Source of the DNA: an uncultured Lachnospiraceae bacterium
GTDB lineage: Bacteria > Bacillota > Clostridia > Lachnospirales > Lachnospiraceae
Direction: 5' to 3'
Length of the DNA stretch: 64,000 nt
NCBI GenBank assembly: GCA_910577015.1
Contig: CAJTKU010000007.1
Coordinates: 75,130 to 139,129 of the forward strand
Below are positions 8,450 through 17,241 of this stretch, in pieces. The notes beneath the pieces were generated by a model. The model saw nothing but the letters and a program-made list of their open reading frames with translations. It did not search any database and was not told the DNA's origin. The stretch's first letter is position 1; each line of letters begins with the position of its first letter. Made by a program: the position numbers and the translations under genes.

Positions 8450-9325
8450 TTACTTTCCCCGCTCTGCCATAAGCAGTGCGATTTCCTGCTCGTTAATGCC
8501 CACCATGGCTTCTCCCAAATCGGCGGATAATTCCGCAATCAGCCCCGCGTCCGTATAATTCGTAACGGCTTTTACAATGGCTGCCGCCCGCTTTTTGGGG
8601 TTGCCGGACTTGAAAATGCCGGAACCGACAAACACGCCTTCCGCGCCAAGCTGCATCATAAGCGCGGCGTCCGCGGGTGTTGCAACGCCGCCTGCTGCAA
8701 AATTAACAACCGGGAGCCTCCCGTTTTCGCGGACATACCGGAGCAGTTCTACCGGCACCTGCAACTGTTTTGCCGCTTCAAACAGTTCATCCTCGCGAAG
8801 GTTATGTATCCGGCGGATTTCGGCGTTCATGGCGCGCATATGGCGCACTGCCTGCACGACGTCCCCCGTCCCCGGCTCTCCCTTGGTGCGAATCATGGAA
8901 GCCCCTTCCGCAATCCGGCGCAGCGCCTCCCCCAAATCCCTTGCCCCGCAGACAAAAGGCACTTTAAAAGCCGTCTTGTCTATGTGGTAAACATCGTCAG
9001 CCGGGGAAAGCACTTCGCTTTCATCAATATAATCAATCTCTATGGCTTCCAGAACCTGTGCTTCCACAAAGTGGCCGATGCGGCATTTTGCCATGACAGG
9101 AATGGAAACCGCCTCCTGGATTCCCCTAATCATTTTGGGGTCGCTCATCCGCGAAACGCCGCCTGCCGCTCTGATATCCGCCGGTATCCTCTCCAGCGCC
9201 ATAACCGCACAGGCTCCCGCCTCTTCCGCAATCCTTGCCTGCTCGGGCGTGGTGACATCCATTATCACGCCGCCCTTTAACATCTGCGCAAGCTGTTTAT
9301 TTAATTCATATCTGTTTTCCTGCAT
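8450..9325 (-). CDS. pdxS: Pyridoxal 5'-phosphate synthase subunit PdxS
   Basis: The 291-residue TIM-barrel synthase builds pyridoxal phosphate from ribose 5-phosphate, glyceraldehyde 3-phosphate and ammonia from PdxT. Visible hallmarks are GGVIMDVTTPEQA near the start, GGVSRMSDP, the Schiff-base lysine region PVMAKCRIGHF and the phosphate-binding NFAAGGVATPADAA and GVFVGSGIF loops. The ATG at 9325 has GGAAAGGAATG upstream. The longer frame to 9397 lacks a ribosome-binding site and adds residues not found in the family. It is the first gene of the pdxST operon. No MocR/PdxR regulator lies next to it. Confidence 0.96.
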   Translation of the reverse strand: MQENRYELNKQLAQMLKGGVIMDVTTPEQARIAEEAGACAVMALERIPADIRAAGGVSRMSDPKMIRGIQEAVSIPVMAKCRIGHFVEAQVLEAIEIDYIDESEVLSPADDVYHIDKTAFKVPFVCGARDLGEALRRIAEGASMIRTKGEPGTGDVVQAVRHMRAMNAEIRRIHNLREDELFEAAKQLQVPVELLRYVRENGRLPVVNFAAGGVATPADAALMMQLGAEGVFVGSGIFKSGNPKKRAAAIVKAVTNYTDAGLIAELSADLGEAMVGINEQEIALLMAERGK

Positions 9326-9448
9326 ACTTCTATCATTCCTTTCCTGCTGATATTGAAAAGAATTGCAATCCCTTATGGGAGATATCTTATCCCACATATG
9401 GTATGACGAAAATATCCAGTTTTTGTATTTTTATCAATGCCAGTTTGT

Positions 9449-9658
9449 CTACTGAATGGAAATTACTTTATAATCCTGAGCTTCCACTGTATTTTTCAGC
9501 GCTTCCTCCGATATCTCACTGTTTAATTTCACCACCGCACTGCCTTCTGCATGGCTGACAATTGCCTCCTGCACTTCGGGAAGCGCCTCTAAGCACTTTT
9601 TCACCCTTGCCTCACAGTGGCCGCACATCATTCCTTCGATTTTCATTGTTTTTTCCAT
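9449..9658 (-). CDS. Possible CopZ-like copper chaperone started inside copA
   Basis: Within the 3' end of copA, in the same frame, an ATG at 9656-9658 has a strong GGAGG at 9667-9671 eight bases upstream. Initiation there would give a free 69-residue heavy-metal-associated protein, with MCGHC as Cu(I) ligands and the size and composition of CopZ. One locus could thus give both a tethered domain and a soluble chaperone that delivers copper to CopA. The site and frame are seen directly; actual internal initiation is inference. Confidence 0.5.
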   Translation of the reverse strand: MEKTMKIEGMMCGHCEARVKKCLEALPEVQEAIVSHAEGSAVVKLNSEISEEALKNTVEAQDYKVISIQ

Positions 9659-12001
9659 TTTGATTTCCTCCGTTTTCTTTTCTTTTTCTATGCTTAATTG
9701 TGATAATGGAACTTCTCTTTTTCTCCGTCTGCTTTTTTTCGGCGTGTGGATGGGAACCAGATTCAGCCTGAGCGCATTTGTGACAACGCAGAAGCTGGAC
9801 AAACTCATCGCGGCGGCGCCGAACATGGGATTTAACTGCCAGCCAAACACCGGAATCCAGACGCCGGCGGCAAGCGGTATGCCGATAATATTATAAATAA
9901 ATGCCCAAAACAGGTTTTCATGAATGTTTTTCAAGGTGGCACGGCTCAGCCTGATTGCCGCCGGCACATCGCTCAGCCTGCTTTTCATCAGCACCACGTC
10001 CGCCGCGTCAATGGCAATATCCGTTCCGGCGCCGATGGCGATGCCGATGTCAGCCCTTGTCAGGGCGGGCGCGTCGTTGATGCCGTCCCCCACCATGGCT
10101 GTTTTTCCTTTTTCCTGCAAGGTGCGGATGACGTTTTCCTTGCCGTCCGGCAATACCCCGGCAATCACCTCATCCACCCCTGCCTGCCTACCGATGGCAA
10201 GGGCTGTCCGCTCATTGTCGCCCGTCAGCATAACCACACGGATACCCATATCCTGAAGTTCCTTTACCGCCCCGGGGCTGTCCTCCTTTATGGCGTCCGC
10301 CACTGCAATAATGCCCAGAAGGAAGTTTCCTTTTGCAAAAAAGAGCGGGGTCTTTCCCTCTTGTGAGAGCCTTTCGGACTGCTCTTTTATTTCATCCGCA
10401 ACCTCCGTCTGACTGCTTATGAAACCGTAATTTCCACCGCTTACAACCGTTCCCTCGTATCTGCCGGTAAGACCGTTTCCGGGAAGGGCCGTAAAGTCTG
10501 TGACTTCCGCATCCTTCACGCCTCTTGCGGCGGCATATTCCAAAACCGCCGCTCCCAGCGGATGCTCGCTTCTTTTTTCCAGAATGTATGCCAAAAATAA
10601 AAGTTCTTCCTCTGTCACTCCCTTTGCCGGCAGGATATCCGTCACCACGGGCCTGCCGCTCGTAATGGTTCCTGTTTTGTCAAGCGCCACTATCTGCATC
10701 TTTCCGGCTTCTTCCAAAGAAATGGCCGTCTTAAACAGAATGCCGTTTCTGGCGCCGCAGCCGTTGCCCACCATGATGGCTACCGGCGTTGCAAGCCCCA
10801 GGGCGCAGGGACAACTGATAACCAGCACGGAAATCCCCCTTGCCAGGGCAAAGCCGACGCTCTCCCCGACAAGCAGCCATACCAGAATAGTCACTGCGGC
10901 AATGCCGATTACCGCCGGGACAAACACGCCTGATACTTTATCCGCCACTTTTGCAATGGGGGCCTTTGTGGCAGCCGCATCGCTCACCATTTTGATAATC
11001 CGGGAAAGCGTCGTATCCTCCCCCACCCTTATGGCTTCACATTTGATAAAACCGGACTGGTTTAATGTGGCGGCAGACACCCTGTCCCCTTCCGCCTTAT
11101 CCACGGGAATGCTCTCCCCGGTGAGCGCCGCCTCGTTTACCGCGCTGTTTCCTTCCACGACCACGCCGTCCACCGGAATATTTTCACCCGGACGGACTAC
11201 AAAAATATCTCCTTTTTTCACCTGCTCAATGGGAACTTCCGTTTCCCTGCCTTCGGTTAAAATAACCGCCGTCTGGGGGGCAAGCTTCATAAGTCCTTTT
11301 AAGGCGTCGGTGGTCCTGCCTTTTGACCTTGCCTCCAGCATCTTTCCTACGGTAATCAGCGTCAGAATCATGGCCGCGGACTCAAAGTAAAATTCATGCA
11401 TATAGGACATGACTCCCGCCATATCCCCTTTTGCCTGTGCGTCCGTCATGGCAAACAGTGCATAGGCGCTGTAGACAAATGCCGCTCCTGCTCCCAGCGC
11501 AACCAGCGTATCCATGTTTGGCGCGCCGTGCAGCAGGCTTTTTACGCCGCTCACAAAAAACTTCTGGTTGATAACCATAATCACAACCGTAAGCAGAAGC
11601 TGCAGCAGTCCCATTGCCACATGGTTTTCTGCAAAAAATGCAGGGGCAGGCCAGTTCCACATCATATGCCCCATAGAAAAATACATGAGTATCAGCAAAA
11701 ATCCTACGGAAGCATACAGCCTCTTTTTTAAGGCGGGCGTTTCCCTGTCTGCAAGCAGTTCTTCCCCTGCTTTTTCTCCCGCCGCCTGCTTTTCCCCTGT
11801 TTTTCCCTTTTTGGCTGCGCCGTATCCGGCCTCCTCCACCGCCTTTATAATCTCCTGTTCCGCCACTGCACCTTCCACTCCCATGGAATTTGTCAGCAGG
11901 TTCACCGAACAGGCCGTAACGCCCGGCACCTTGGAAACTGCCTTTTCCACCCTGGCGCTGCACGCCGCACAGCTCATTCCCGTTACCGTATACTGCTCCA
12001 T
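9449..12001 (-). CDS. copA: Copper-exporting P1B-type ATPase with metal-binding domains at both ends
   Basis: The 850-residue ATPase pumps Cu(I) out across the membrane. Order: N-terminal heavy-metal domain with GMSCAACSAR (residues 1-70), a linker, membrane helices, actuator TGES, the transport-site CPC motif in VISCPCALGLATP, phosphorylation site DKTGTITSG and hinge GDGINDAPAL. Unusually, after the last helices a basic linker (KKSRRRKREV) leads to a second heavy-metal domain with MMCGHCEAR at about residue 795; standard CopA proteins end before this. That last domain has its own ribosome-binding site and start (see 9449-9658). csoR lies 89 nt upstream on the same strand, so copper induction through CsoR is likely. 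Confidence 0.95.
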   Translation of the reverse strand: MEQYTVTGMSCAACSARVEKAVSKVPGVTACSVNLLTNSMGVEGAVAEQEIIKAVEEAGYGAAKKGKTGEKQAAGEKAGEELLADRETPALKKRLYASVGFLLILMYFSMGHMMWNWPAPAFFAENHVAMGLLQLLLTVVIMVINQKFFVSGVKSLLHGAPNMDTLVALGAGAAFVYSAYALFAMTDAQAKGDMAGVMSYMHEFYFESAAMILTLITVGKMLEARSKGRTTDALKGLMKLAPQTAVILTEGRETEVPIEQVKKGDIFVVRPGENIPVDGVVVEGNSAVNEAALTGESIPVDKAEGDRVSAATLNQSGFIKCEAIRVGEDTTLSRIIKMVSDAAATKAPIAKVADKVSGVFVPAVIGIAAVTILVWLLVGESVGFALARGISVLVISCPCALGLATPVAIMVGNGCGARNGILFKTAISLEEAGKMQIVALDKTGTITSGRPVVTDILPAKGVTEEELLFLAYILEKRSEHPLGAAVLEYAAARGVKDAEVTDFTALPGNGLTGRYEGTVVSGGNYGFISSQTEVADEIKEQSERLSQEGKTPLFFAKGNFLLGIIAVADAIKEDSPGAVKELQDMGIRVVMLTGDNERTALAIGRQAGVDEVIAGVLPDGKENVIRTLQEKGKTAMVGDGINDAPALTRADIGIAIGAGTDIAIDAADVVLMKSRLSDVPAAIRLSRATLKNIHENLFWAFIYNIIGIPLAAGVWIPVFGWQLNPMFGAAAMSLSSFCVVTNALRLNLVPIHTPKKSRRRKREVPLSQLSIEKEKKTEEIKMEKTMKIEGMMCGHCEARVKKCLEALPEVQEAIVSHAEGSAVVKLNSEISEEALKNTVEAQDYKVISIQ

Positions 12002-12090
12002 GCCGTCAGGCCTCCCTTCCTGTCCTCCGGTTTCTTTAAAGCTGCTCTTTTGAAACCAAAGCTTTCCCTTTCATAATTCCCAACTTCCGC

Positions 12091-12393
12091 TTATTTCATG
12101 AGTTTTTTCAAAATGCCAAGCAATTCATCCACCGTTTCTTCTTTGCCTTCCCTGATATCCTTTACCACACAGGTTTTCATATGGTTTGCCAGAAGCACCT
12201 TATTAAAACTGTTTAATGCTGCGTTGACCGCCGCCACCTGCACTAGAATATCCGTGCAGTACACATTCTCCTCCACCATCCTCTTGATGCCGCGCACCTG
12301 GCCTTCAATCCGGTTCAGACGGCGAATCATATCCTTGTATTCTTCTTGGGGCCTCTCCTTTGTTTTGGGGCAGCATTCCTTTTTTTCTTCCAT
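12091..12393 (-). CDS. csoR: Copper-sensing repressor, CsoR family
   Basis: A 100-residue all-helical DUF156 protein. With the ATG at 12393 (GGAGG eight bases upstream), the Cu(I) ligands are Cys46 (VYCTD), His71 and Cys75 (NHMKTC). Their 25- and 4-residue spacing matches known CsoR proteins and differs from RcnR/FrmR sensors. RLNRIEGQVRGI is the conserved DNA-contacting helix. Copper binding is expected to release the operator at 12464-12482 and switch on csoR and copA. A longer start at 12408 is possible but overlaps the ribosome-binding site. Confidence 0.93.
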   Translation of the reverse strand: MEEKKECCPKTKERPQEEYKDMIRRLNRIEGQVRGIKRMVEENVYCTDILVQVAAVNAALNSFNKVLLANHMKTCVVKDIREGKEETVDELLGILKKLMK

Positions 12394-12459
12394 CGCATTA
12401 ACCTCCATGCCGCAGCTTCACTGCGCTCCATATTATGACTCCGGTTTACATCCTGTTAT

Positions 12460-12488
12460 ATTATATACCCCATGAGGGTATATTGCAA
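12460..12488 (-). promoter_or_regulatory. csoR-copA promoter with CsoR operator in its spacer
   Basis: On the minus strand TTGCAA (12483-12488) and TATAAT (12460-12465) are separated by exactly 17 nt. The spacer and its edges hold the pseudo-palindrome TATACCCTCATGGGGTATA (12464-12482), which matches the TACCC...GGGTA type of CsoR operator. A bound repressor would cover the promoter directly. Confidence 0.85.
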
Positions 12489-12537
12489 GTGCAGATTGGT
12501 TATAGATAAATTTCTGAAGGGGTGATATAATGTACCT

Positions 12538-13392
12538 ATGAAAAAAGACAAAAATACATTTCTAATTGTAGACGGGCATAATTTATTATTTCAAATGTTT
12601 TATGGAATGCCGCAAAGAATAGTCAACCGAGACGGCAGACCGATACAGGGTGTAGTGGGGTTTGTCGGCGCCCTTATCAAAATACTGAAGCAGACCAATC
12701 CTCAATATATGCTCGTATTGTTTGACGGAGAACACAAAAACAGCCGAACGGAGATTTTACCGGAATACAAAGCCAACCGGATTGATTATGCAGCCGTTTT
12801 GGAAGAAGAAAATCCATTTTTGCAGCTGCCTGATATATATAGGGCGCTCACATTTATGGGTATAAAATTCTGCGAAACTGACGACGCCGAAACCGATGAC
12901 GTTATCGCCGGTTATTCTTATCAATACGGAAAAGAAATACAAATCATGATTTCATCATGGGACAGCGATTTTTTTCAATTGGTCTCTGATAACGTAAGCG
13001 TGATAAGATACCGCGGGAAAAATACATATTTTTGCGATACGGCATATGTGGAAAACCGTTTTATGGTAAAACCTGCGTTATATGCGGACTTCAAGGCATT
13101 GGTCGGCGACAAATCCGATAATATAAAGGGCGCCGAAAAGATAGGGCCAAAAACCGCAGGTATGCTGTTACGGAAATTTGGCAGCCTGCATGGAATCATT
13201 GATAATGCCGACAGCATAGACAAAAAAAGCATAAGGGAATCTATTACCGGCAATAAAGAACGTTTACTGATAAACTATCAATTAATAAAATTGAACGATT
13301 CCGCGCAGCTGCCTTTCCGGATTGATGAATTGTCTTATACATATAATGGGCTTAAGACGAAAGATGTTTTATGCAAAGCAGGCATAGAATAG
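12538..13392 (+). CDS. 5'-3' exonuclease (FEN family)
   Basis: A 284-residue stand-alone relative of the N-terminal exonuclease domain of DNA polymerase I. It shows LIVDGHNLLFQMFYG, the LVLFDG and YKANR region, the acidic cluster DDAETDDVIAGY, the second metal site SSWDSDFFQLV, and a helix-hairpin-helix segment GDKSDNIKGAEKIGPKTA. All the metal-binding Asp positions of the family seem to be kept, so activity on 5' flaps or RNA primers is likely. It is the only plus-strand gene between copA and groESL; AAGGGGTGATATA lies upstream. It stands alone, so its role in repair or replication is inferred from the family. Confidence 0.88.
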   Translation: MKKDKNTFLIVDGHNLLFQMFYGMPQRIVNRDGRPIQGVVGFVGALIKILKQTNPQYMLVLFDGEHKNSRTEILPEYKANRIDYAAVLEEENPFLQLPDIYRALTFMGIKFCETDDAETDDVIAGYSYQYGKEIQIMISSWDSDFFQLVSDNVSVIRYRGKNTYFCDTAYVENRFMVKPALYADFKALVGDKSDNIKGAEKIGPKTAGMLLRKFGSLHGIIDNADSIDKKSIRESITGNKERLLINYQLIKLNDSAQLPFRIDELSYTYNGLKTKDVLCKAGIE

Positions 13393-13403
13393 ATTGCCCA
13401 AAA

Positions 13404-14099
13404 TTAATCAACGGCAATATAAATATCCATAAACTTCACTCCCTTGTCATCAAAATATTCATGTTCATAACAGGAAAGGATTGCCGAATCGCACTTTTGT
13501 TTGATTCCGTTTATCGCCATGTATGTCTTTAAAGCTTTATAAGCATTGGGGATGATTTCAAATTCTCCCTCATCCTGCACCTCTTCCAAAGTAATCGTGA
13601 TATATTTTTGCCTGCGCTGGTTTATAATCTCCACATTCAGGTTACCGGTATCCTGTTTTTCATCAAGGACAAGCGCTGCCCCATATCCCCGCATATGAAA
13701 TACATTTCTCTGCTCCTGGGATACCTGCGAAAAATCCCAGCCGATAATATATGGATTTTCTATTCTTAATTGTTTTGCCCATCCCTCCACATGGGAAATT
13801 GCATCTTCTTCCGGTTCACAACTTATTACCGCATAACTGACATAACGAAAAGGTTCCACTGTGACAATTCTGATATCTGAATATGCCTTATTTGTGTAAT
13901 CCATATTTCCCCTTAACAATTGGTCCACGGAACAATGAAACAGTTCACAAAGCTGGACCAGCCTCTCAATCTCCGGCAAAATTTCCCCCTGCTCCCATTT
14001 AGAAATGGTTTGCCGGCTGACATCCAATTTCTCTGCCAGTTCCTCCTGCGTCATATTTCTCATTTTTCTTAAAATCTGTAAATTCTTTCCCAGGTTCAT
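13404..14099 (-). CDS. XRE regulator with GyrI-like C-terminal domain
   Basis: A 231-residue protein: an XRE helix-turn-helix at residues 7-60 (MTQEELAEKLDVSRQTISKWEQG) joined to a ~150-residue GyrI-like/effector-binding domain starting near IRIVTVEPFRYVSYAVI. Such domains bind small hydrophobic or cationic compounds, so this is probably a ligand-responsive repressor or activator. Target genes are not evident: the exonuclease converges on it and groEL is divergent in function. The ATG is followed by typical family residues MNLGKNLQILRK. Ligand and regulon are unknown. Confidence 0.82.
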   Translation of the reverse strand: MNLGKNLQILRKMRNMTQEELAEKLDVSRQTISKWEQGEILPEIERLVQLCELFHCSVDQLLRGNMDYTNKAYSDIRIVTVEPFRYVSYAVISCEPEEDAISHVEGWAKQLRIENPYIIGWDFSQVSQEQRNVFHMRGYGAALVLDEKQDTGNLNVEIINQRRQKYITITLEEVQDEGEFEIIPNAYKALKTYMAINGIKQKCDSAILSCYEHEYFDDKGVKFMDIYIAVD

Positions 14100-14244
14100 A
14101 TATGTTCCCTCCTTTTTTTATGAGAACATTTTCCCACACATATTAGCTGTAGTCCACCCATTCCGGCGTGCCTTTCAGATAATTTCCGCGCCTGTAAATT
14201 GCACGGACGCCGTTTATAAATATCCATTATTATTTTTAATTAAA

Positions 14245-14281
14245 AACCCCATGCAGACCATCTTCCAGTCTGCATGGGGTT
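14245..14281 (-). terminator. Intrinsic terminator of groESL
   Basis: An inverted repeat with the stem AACCCCATGCAGAC/GTCTGCATGGGGTT encloses a short loop, and on the minus strand it is followed by TTTTAATTAAAAA. It lies 24 nt past the groEL stop. Confidence 0.85.
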
Positions 14282-14304
14282 CCTATTGCTTTTTCCTAAG
14301 CGGA

Positions 14305-15927
14305 TTACATCATACCGCCCATTCCGCCGCCTGCCGGCATTGCAGGTGCGTCTTCTTTGATATTTGCCACAACGGACTCGGTGGTAAGCAGGGTGGACGC
14401 CACGCTTGTTGCGTTCTGCAGGGCGCTTCTTGTCACCTTCGCGGGGTCAAGGATACCGTCCTTCACCATGTCCACATAGTCTTCCTTCAATGCGTCAAAG
14501 CCCATGCCTGCATCCATTTCTTTTACTTTATTTACGATAACGCTGCCTTCCAGTCCTGCGTTTGCCACAATGTGGTACAGGGGAGCCTCCAGCGCTTTCA
14601 GCACGATATTGGCGCCGGTCTTTTCATCGCCTTCCAGGGTATCACGGAGTTTTTCCACTTCCTTGGACGCATGGATATAAGCGGAACCGCCGCCGCAGAT
14701 AATGCCTTCTTCCACGGCTGCCCTGGTAGCTGCCAATGCGTCCTCCATGCGAAGTTTTGCTTCCTTCATCTCGGTTTCCGTTGCAGCGCCCACACGGATA
14801 ACAGCTACGCCGCCTGCCAGCTTTGCAAGCCTTTCCTGTAATTTTTCCCTGTCAAAATCGGAAGTGGTTTCTTCCACCTGCTTTTTAATCTGGGAAATGC
14901 GCGCCTGAATGGCTTCTTTTCCGCCTTCGCCATCCACAATCACGGTATTTTCCTTCTGTACCTTAACAGATTTGGCACGTCCAAGCTGGTCCATGGTGGT
15001 ATCTTTTAATTCCAGTCCCAGTTCGGAGCTGATTACCTGTCCGCCTGTCAGAATGGCAATATCCTCAAGCATGGCCTTTCTCCTGTCGCCGTAGCCGGGA
15101 GCCTTTACTGCCACTACATTGAAGGTGCCGCGCAGTTTATTTACAATCAGGGTGGTAAGGGCTTCGCCTTCCACATCCTCTGCGATGATTAACAGTTTAG
15201 CGCCGGACTGCACAATCTGCTCCAGCAGGGGAAGGATTTCCTGAATGTTGGCAATCTTTTTATCCGTAATCAGGATGTAGGGATTGTCAAGCACTGCCTC
15301 CATTTTGTCCATGTCGGTTGCCATGTATGCGGAAATATATCCTCTGTCAAACTGCATACCTTCCACCAAATCCAGCTCTGTCTGCATGGTCTTGCTTTCT
15401 TCGATGGTGATGACGCCGTCATTGGAAACCTTCTCCATGGCGTCTGCAACAAGCTGTCCAACCTCGTCGTCGCCTGCGGAGATGGCTGCCACCCTTGCAA
15501 TATGCTCCTTGCCGTTTACCTTGGAACTCATCTTGGCAATGGCGTCCACAGCACAGTCGGTTGCCTTCTTCATGCCCTTTCTCAAAATAATGGGATTGGC
15601 GCCTGCCTCCAAGTTTTTCATACCTGCGTTAATCATTGCCTGTGCCAGTACGGTAGCGGTTGTGGTGCCGTCGCCGGCAACGTCGTTGGTCTTGGTTGCC
15701 ACTTCTTTTACAAGCTGGGCGCCCATATTTTCAAATGCGTCCTCCAGTTCAATTTCCTTTGCGATGGTAACACCGTCGTTGGTGATAAGGGGAGCGCCGA
15801 AAGATTTATCCAGTACGACATTCCTTCCTTTGGGACCCAGTGTAACCCTGACGGTGTCTGCCAGCTGGTCTACGCCCCTTCCTAATGCTGCACGCGCGTC
15901 TGCGCCGTATTTAATTTCCTTTGCCAT
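14305..15927 (-). CDS. groL: 60-kDa chaperonin GroEL
   Basis: The 540-residue chaperonin subunit forms the double-ring cage for ATP-driven protein folding in the cytoplasm. Visible marks are TLGPKGRNVVLD and NDGVTIAKEIELED at the N-terminus, AGDGTTTATVLAQ (nucleotide site), VEEGIICGGGSA, and the flexible GGM-type tail PAGGGMGGMM. Length is standard. groES lies 36 nt upstream, so both are one operon under the CIRCE element. Nothing is unusual about the sequence. Confidence 0.98.
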   Translation of the reverse strand: MAKEIKYGADARAALGRGVDQLADTVRVTLGPKGRNVVLDKSFGAPLITNDGVTIAKEIELEDAFENMGAQLVKEVATKTNDVAGDGTTTATVLAQAMINAGMKNLEAGANPIILRKGMKKATDCAVDAIAKMSSKVNGKEHIARVAAISAGDDEVGQLVADAMEKVSNDGVITIEESKTMQTELDLVEGMQFDRGYISAYMATDMDKMEAVLDNPYILITDKKIANIQEILPLLEQIVQSGAKLLIIAEDVEGEALTTLIVNKLRGTFNVVAVKAPGYGDRRKAMLEDIAILTGGQVISSELGLELKDTTMDQLGRAKSVKVQKENTVIVDGEGGKEAIQARISQIKKQVEETTSDFDREKLQERLAKLAGGVAVIRVGAATETEMKEAKLRMEDALAATRAAVEEGIICGGGSAYIHASKEVEKLRDTLEGDEKTGANIVLKALEAPLYHIVANAGLEGSVIVNKVKEMDAGMGFDALKEDYVDMVKDGILDPAKVTRSALQNATSVASTLLTTESVVANIKEDAPAMPAGGGMGGMM

Positions 15928-15963
15928 AATAATACGCCTCCAAAAATATTTTTATTTTACTGT

Positions 15964-16248
15964 TTACTGAATAACTGCCAGAATATCGCTCTGTTTTACA
16001 ATGATGTATTCTTCTTCCTCAATCTTTACATCCGTTCCTGCATATTTGGAGTAAATAACCTGGTCTCCTGCCTTTACTTCCATCTTCACTTCCTTGCCGT
16101 CAACGCATCCTCCGGGACCTACGGCAACAACCTCTGCCTGCTGGGGTTTTTCTTTATTCTGGCCGGGAAGGACGATACCTGATTTGGTAGTTTCCTCTGC
16201 CACTAACTGTTTCAAAACAACTCTGTCACCCAATGGAACTAATTTCAT
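15964..16248 (-). CDS. groS: 10-kDa co-chaperonin GroES
   Basis: The 94-residue lid of the GroEL cage. It starts MKLVPLGDRVVLKQL, contains the mobile loop that docks on GroEL (ETTKSGIVLPGQNKEKPQ) and ends with the β-strand EEYIIVKQSDILAVIQ. AAGGAGG precedes the ATG by about nine bases. It is the first gene of groESL and carries a CIRCE operator in its leader, so control by the HrcA repressor is expected; hrcA is not in this window. Confidence 0.98.
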   Translation of the reverse strand: MKLVPLGDRVVLKQLVAEETTKSGIVLPGQNKEKPQQAEVVAVGPGGCVDGKEVKMEVKAGDQVIYSKYAGTDVKIEEEEYIIVKQSDILAVIQ

Positions 16249-16288
16249 ATTGACTGCCTCCTTACATTATGCATCTAAATTCATTTTA

Positions 16289-16315
16289 TTAGCACTCATT
16301 TATATTGAGTGCTAA
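16289..16315. promoter_or_regulatory. CIRCE heat-shock operator
   Basis: The exact consensus TTAGCACTC-N9-GAGTGCTAA is present, 41 nt upstream of groES and just downstream of a promoter with TTGCAA (16351-16356) and TAATAT (16328-16333), spaced 17 nt on the minus strand. HrcA is the known binder of CIRCE. Confidence 0.97.
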
Positions 16316-16327
16316 TCGCTAAAGCAT

Positions 16328-16356
16328 ATATTAGTTTTATATGCATGGGTTTGCAA
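16328..16356 (-). promoter_or_regulatory. groESL promoter
   Basis: TTGCAA and TAATAT are separated by 17 nt on the minus strand, directly before the CIRCE element, which would lie at the start of the transcript. This is the expected vegetative-type promoter under HrcA control. Confidence 0.6.
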
Positions 16357-16488
16357 ACGCATTCACATCCATATATCTATCATTTTTATATTATTATCTC
16401 TTAATATCTCCCATTTTCTTCTGTTTTCTCATTTTTCGCCATATGGGATGATTTAATATTTATTTTAGAATCTGTTTCCCAAAACTTT

Positions 16489-17199
16489 TTATTTGGTTTT
16501 TTTCCTGCCGGTTAAGGTTGCTGCCCCGACATAAATGGCGGCAATACCGGTAAAAGCATATCCCATTACCAGATTTTTAATGAAATCGCTCCACAGGCCG
16601 TATCTTTCCATATACATGGGCATATCCAAAAGCACTTCAAAAAAGGAAAAGCCGCTGCCGAACTCATCATTTAAACTTCTCCAAAGGGAAAACCCGTAAG
16701 ATGCATATGTAGCCGGAATAATGACCAGCAGGCCGAAAACCAGACTGACAATGACGCCAAGGATATCCTGTTCCCCGTTCAGCTTTTTATATCCTGCCTG
16801 AGCCAGAAAGAAAATCAAAATGGCAATCCAGCCGCTGATGAATCCCAAACAGCCGATGCCGGTCCAAATAAGCCCGCCGAGCAACGCGCCGCCAAGCGCT
16901 CCCAAAATGCCTAAGCCGCGATGCTTTTCTTTGATAATCGGGGATGTTGCGCCACTGTTTGTATAGGTAGTGTAATTACTGCCTGCCGTATAGCCCGCAA
17001 AAGCATCTGAGCCCGACTGGAAGCTGTACCCGGAATCCATGTTCCCTGCACTGCCTGTGTTGTTCGTGTAGCCTGCATTGTTTGCATTCCCTGCGTTGTT
17101 CATGTAGCCTGCATTGTTTGCATTCCCTGCATTGTTCATGCCATCTGCGTTGTTCGTGTTGCCTGCACTGTTGGTGCCGTTCATGTTGTTATAATCCAT
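16489..17199 (-). CDS. Membrane protein with Asn-rich repeat N-terminus
   Basis: A 236-residue protein. Residues 1-50 are a low-complexity repeat of NNAGNANNAGY-type units, then a Ser/Thr/Gly/Tyr-rich stretch, a basic turn (IIKEKHRG) and a glycine-rich first membrane helix (ILGALGGALLGGLIWTGIG). Three more hydrophobic segments follow and the end is basic (GRKKTK). I recognise no family. The N-terminus lacks a signal peptide and is likely cytoplasmic. The ATG at 17199 has GAGGGAGAGG in front. The repeats are also exact at DNA level (see 17068-17139), so the unit number can vary. Function unknown. Confidence 0.65.
   Translation of the reverse strand: MDYNNMNGTNSAGNTNNADGMNNAGNANNAGYMNNAGNANNAGYTNNTGSAGNMDSGYSFQSGSDAFAGYTAGSNYTTYTNSGATSPIIKEKHRGLGILGALGGALLGGLIWTGIGCLGFISGWIAILIFFLAQAGYKKLNGEQDILGVIVSLVFGLLVIIPATYASYGFSLWRSLNDEFGSGFSFFEVLLDMPMYMERYGLWSDFIKNLVMGYAFTGIAAIYVGAATLTGRKKTK
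17068..17139. repeat. 36-bp tandem repeat inside the Asn-rich gene
   Basis: Two copies of a 36-nt unit lie in tandem at 17068-17103 and 17104-17139, differing at one base. They encode 12 residues each (MNNAGNANNAGY-type). Shorter related pieces lie on both sides. In-frame gain or loss of units would change only tail length. Confidence 0.85.
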
Positions 17200-17241
17200 T
17201 TTTTTCCTCTCCCTCATTCATTTATTTTATCTTTCATTTAT

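Noticed and set aside
11394..11963. A long minus-strand frame inside copA
   Set aside because: It lies fully within copA in another frame; GC-rich coding sequence explains it.
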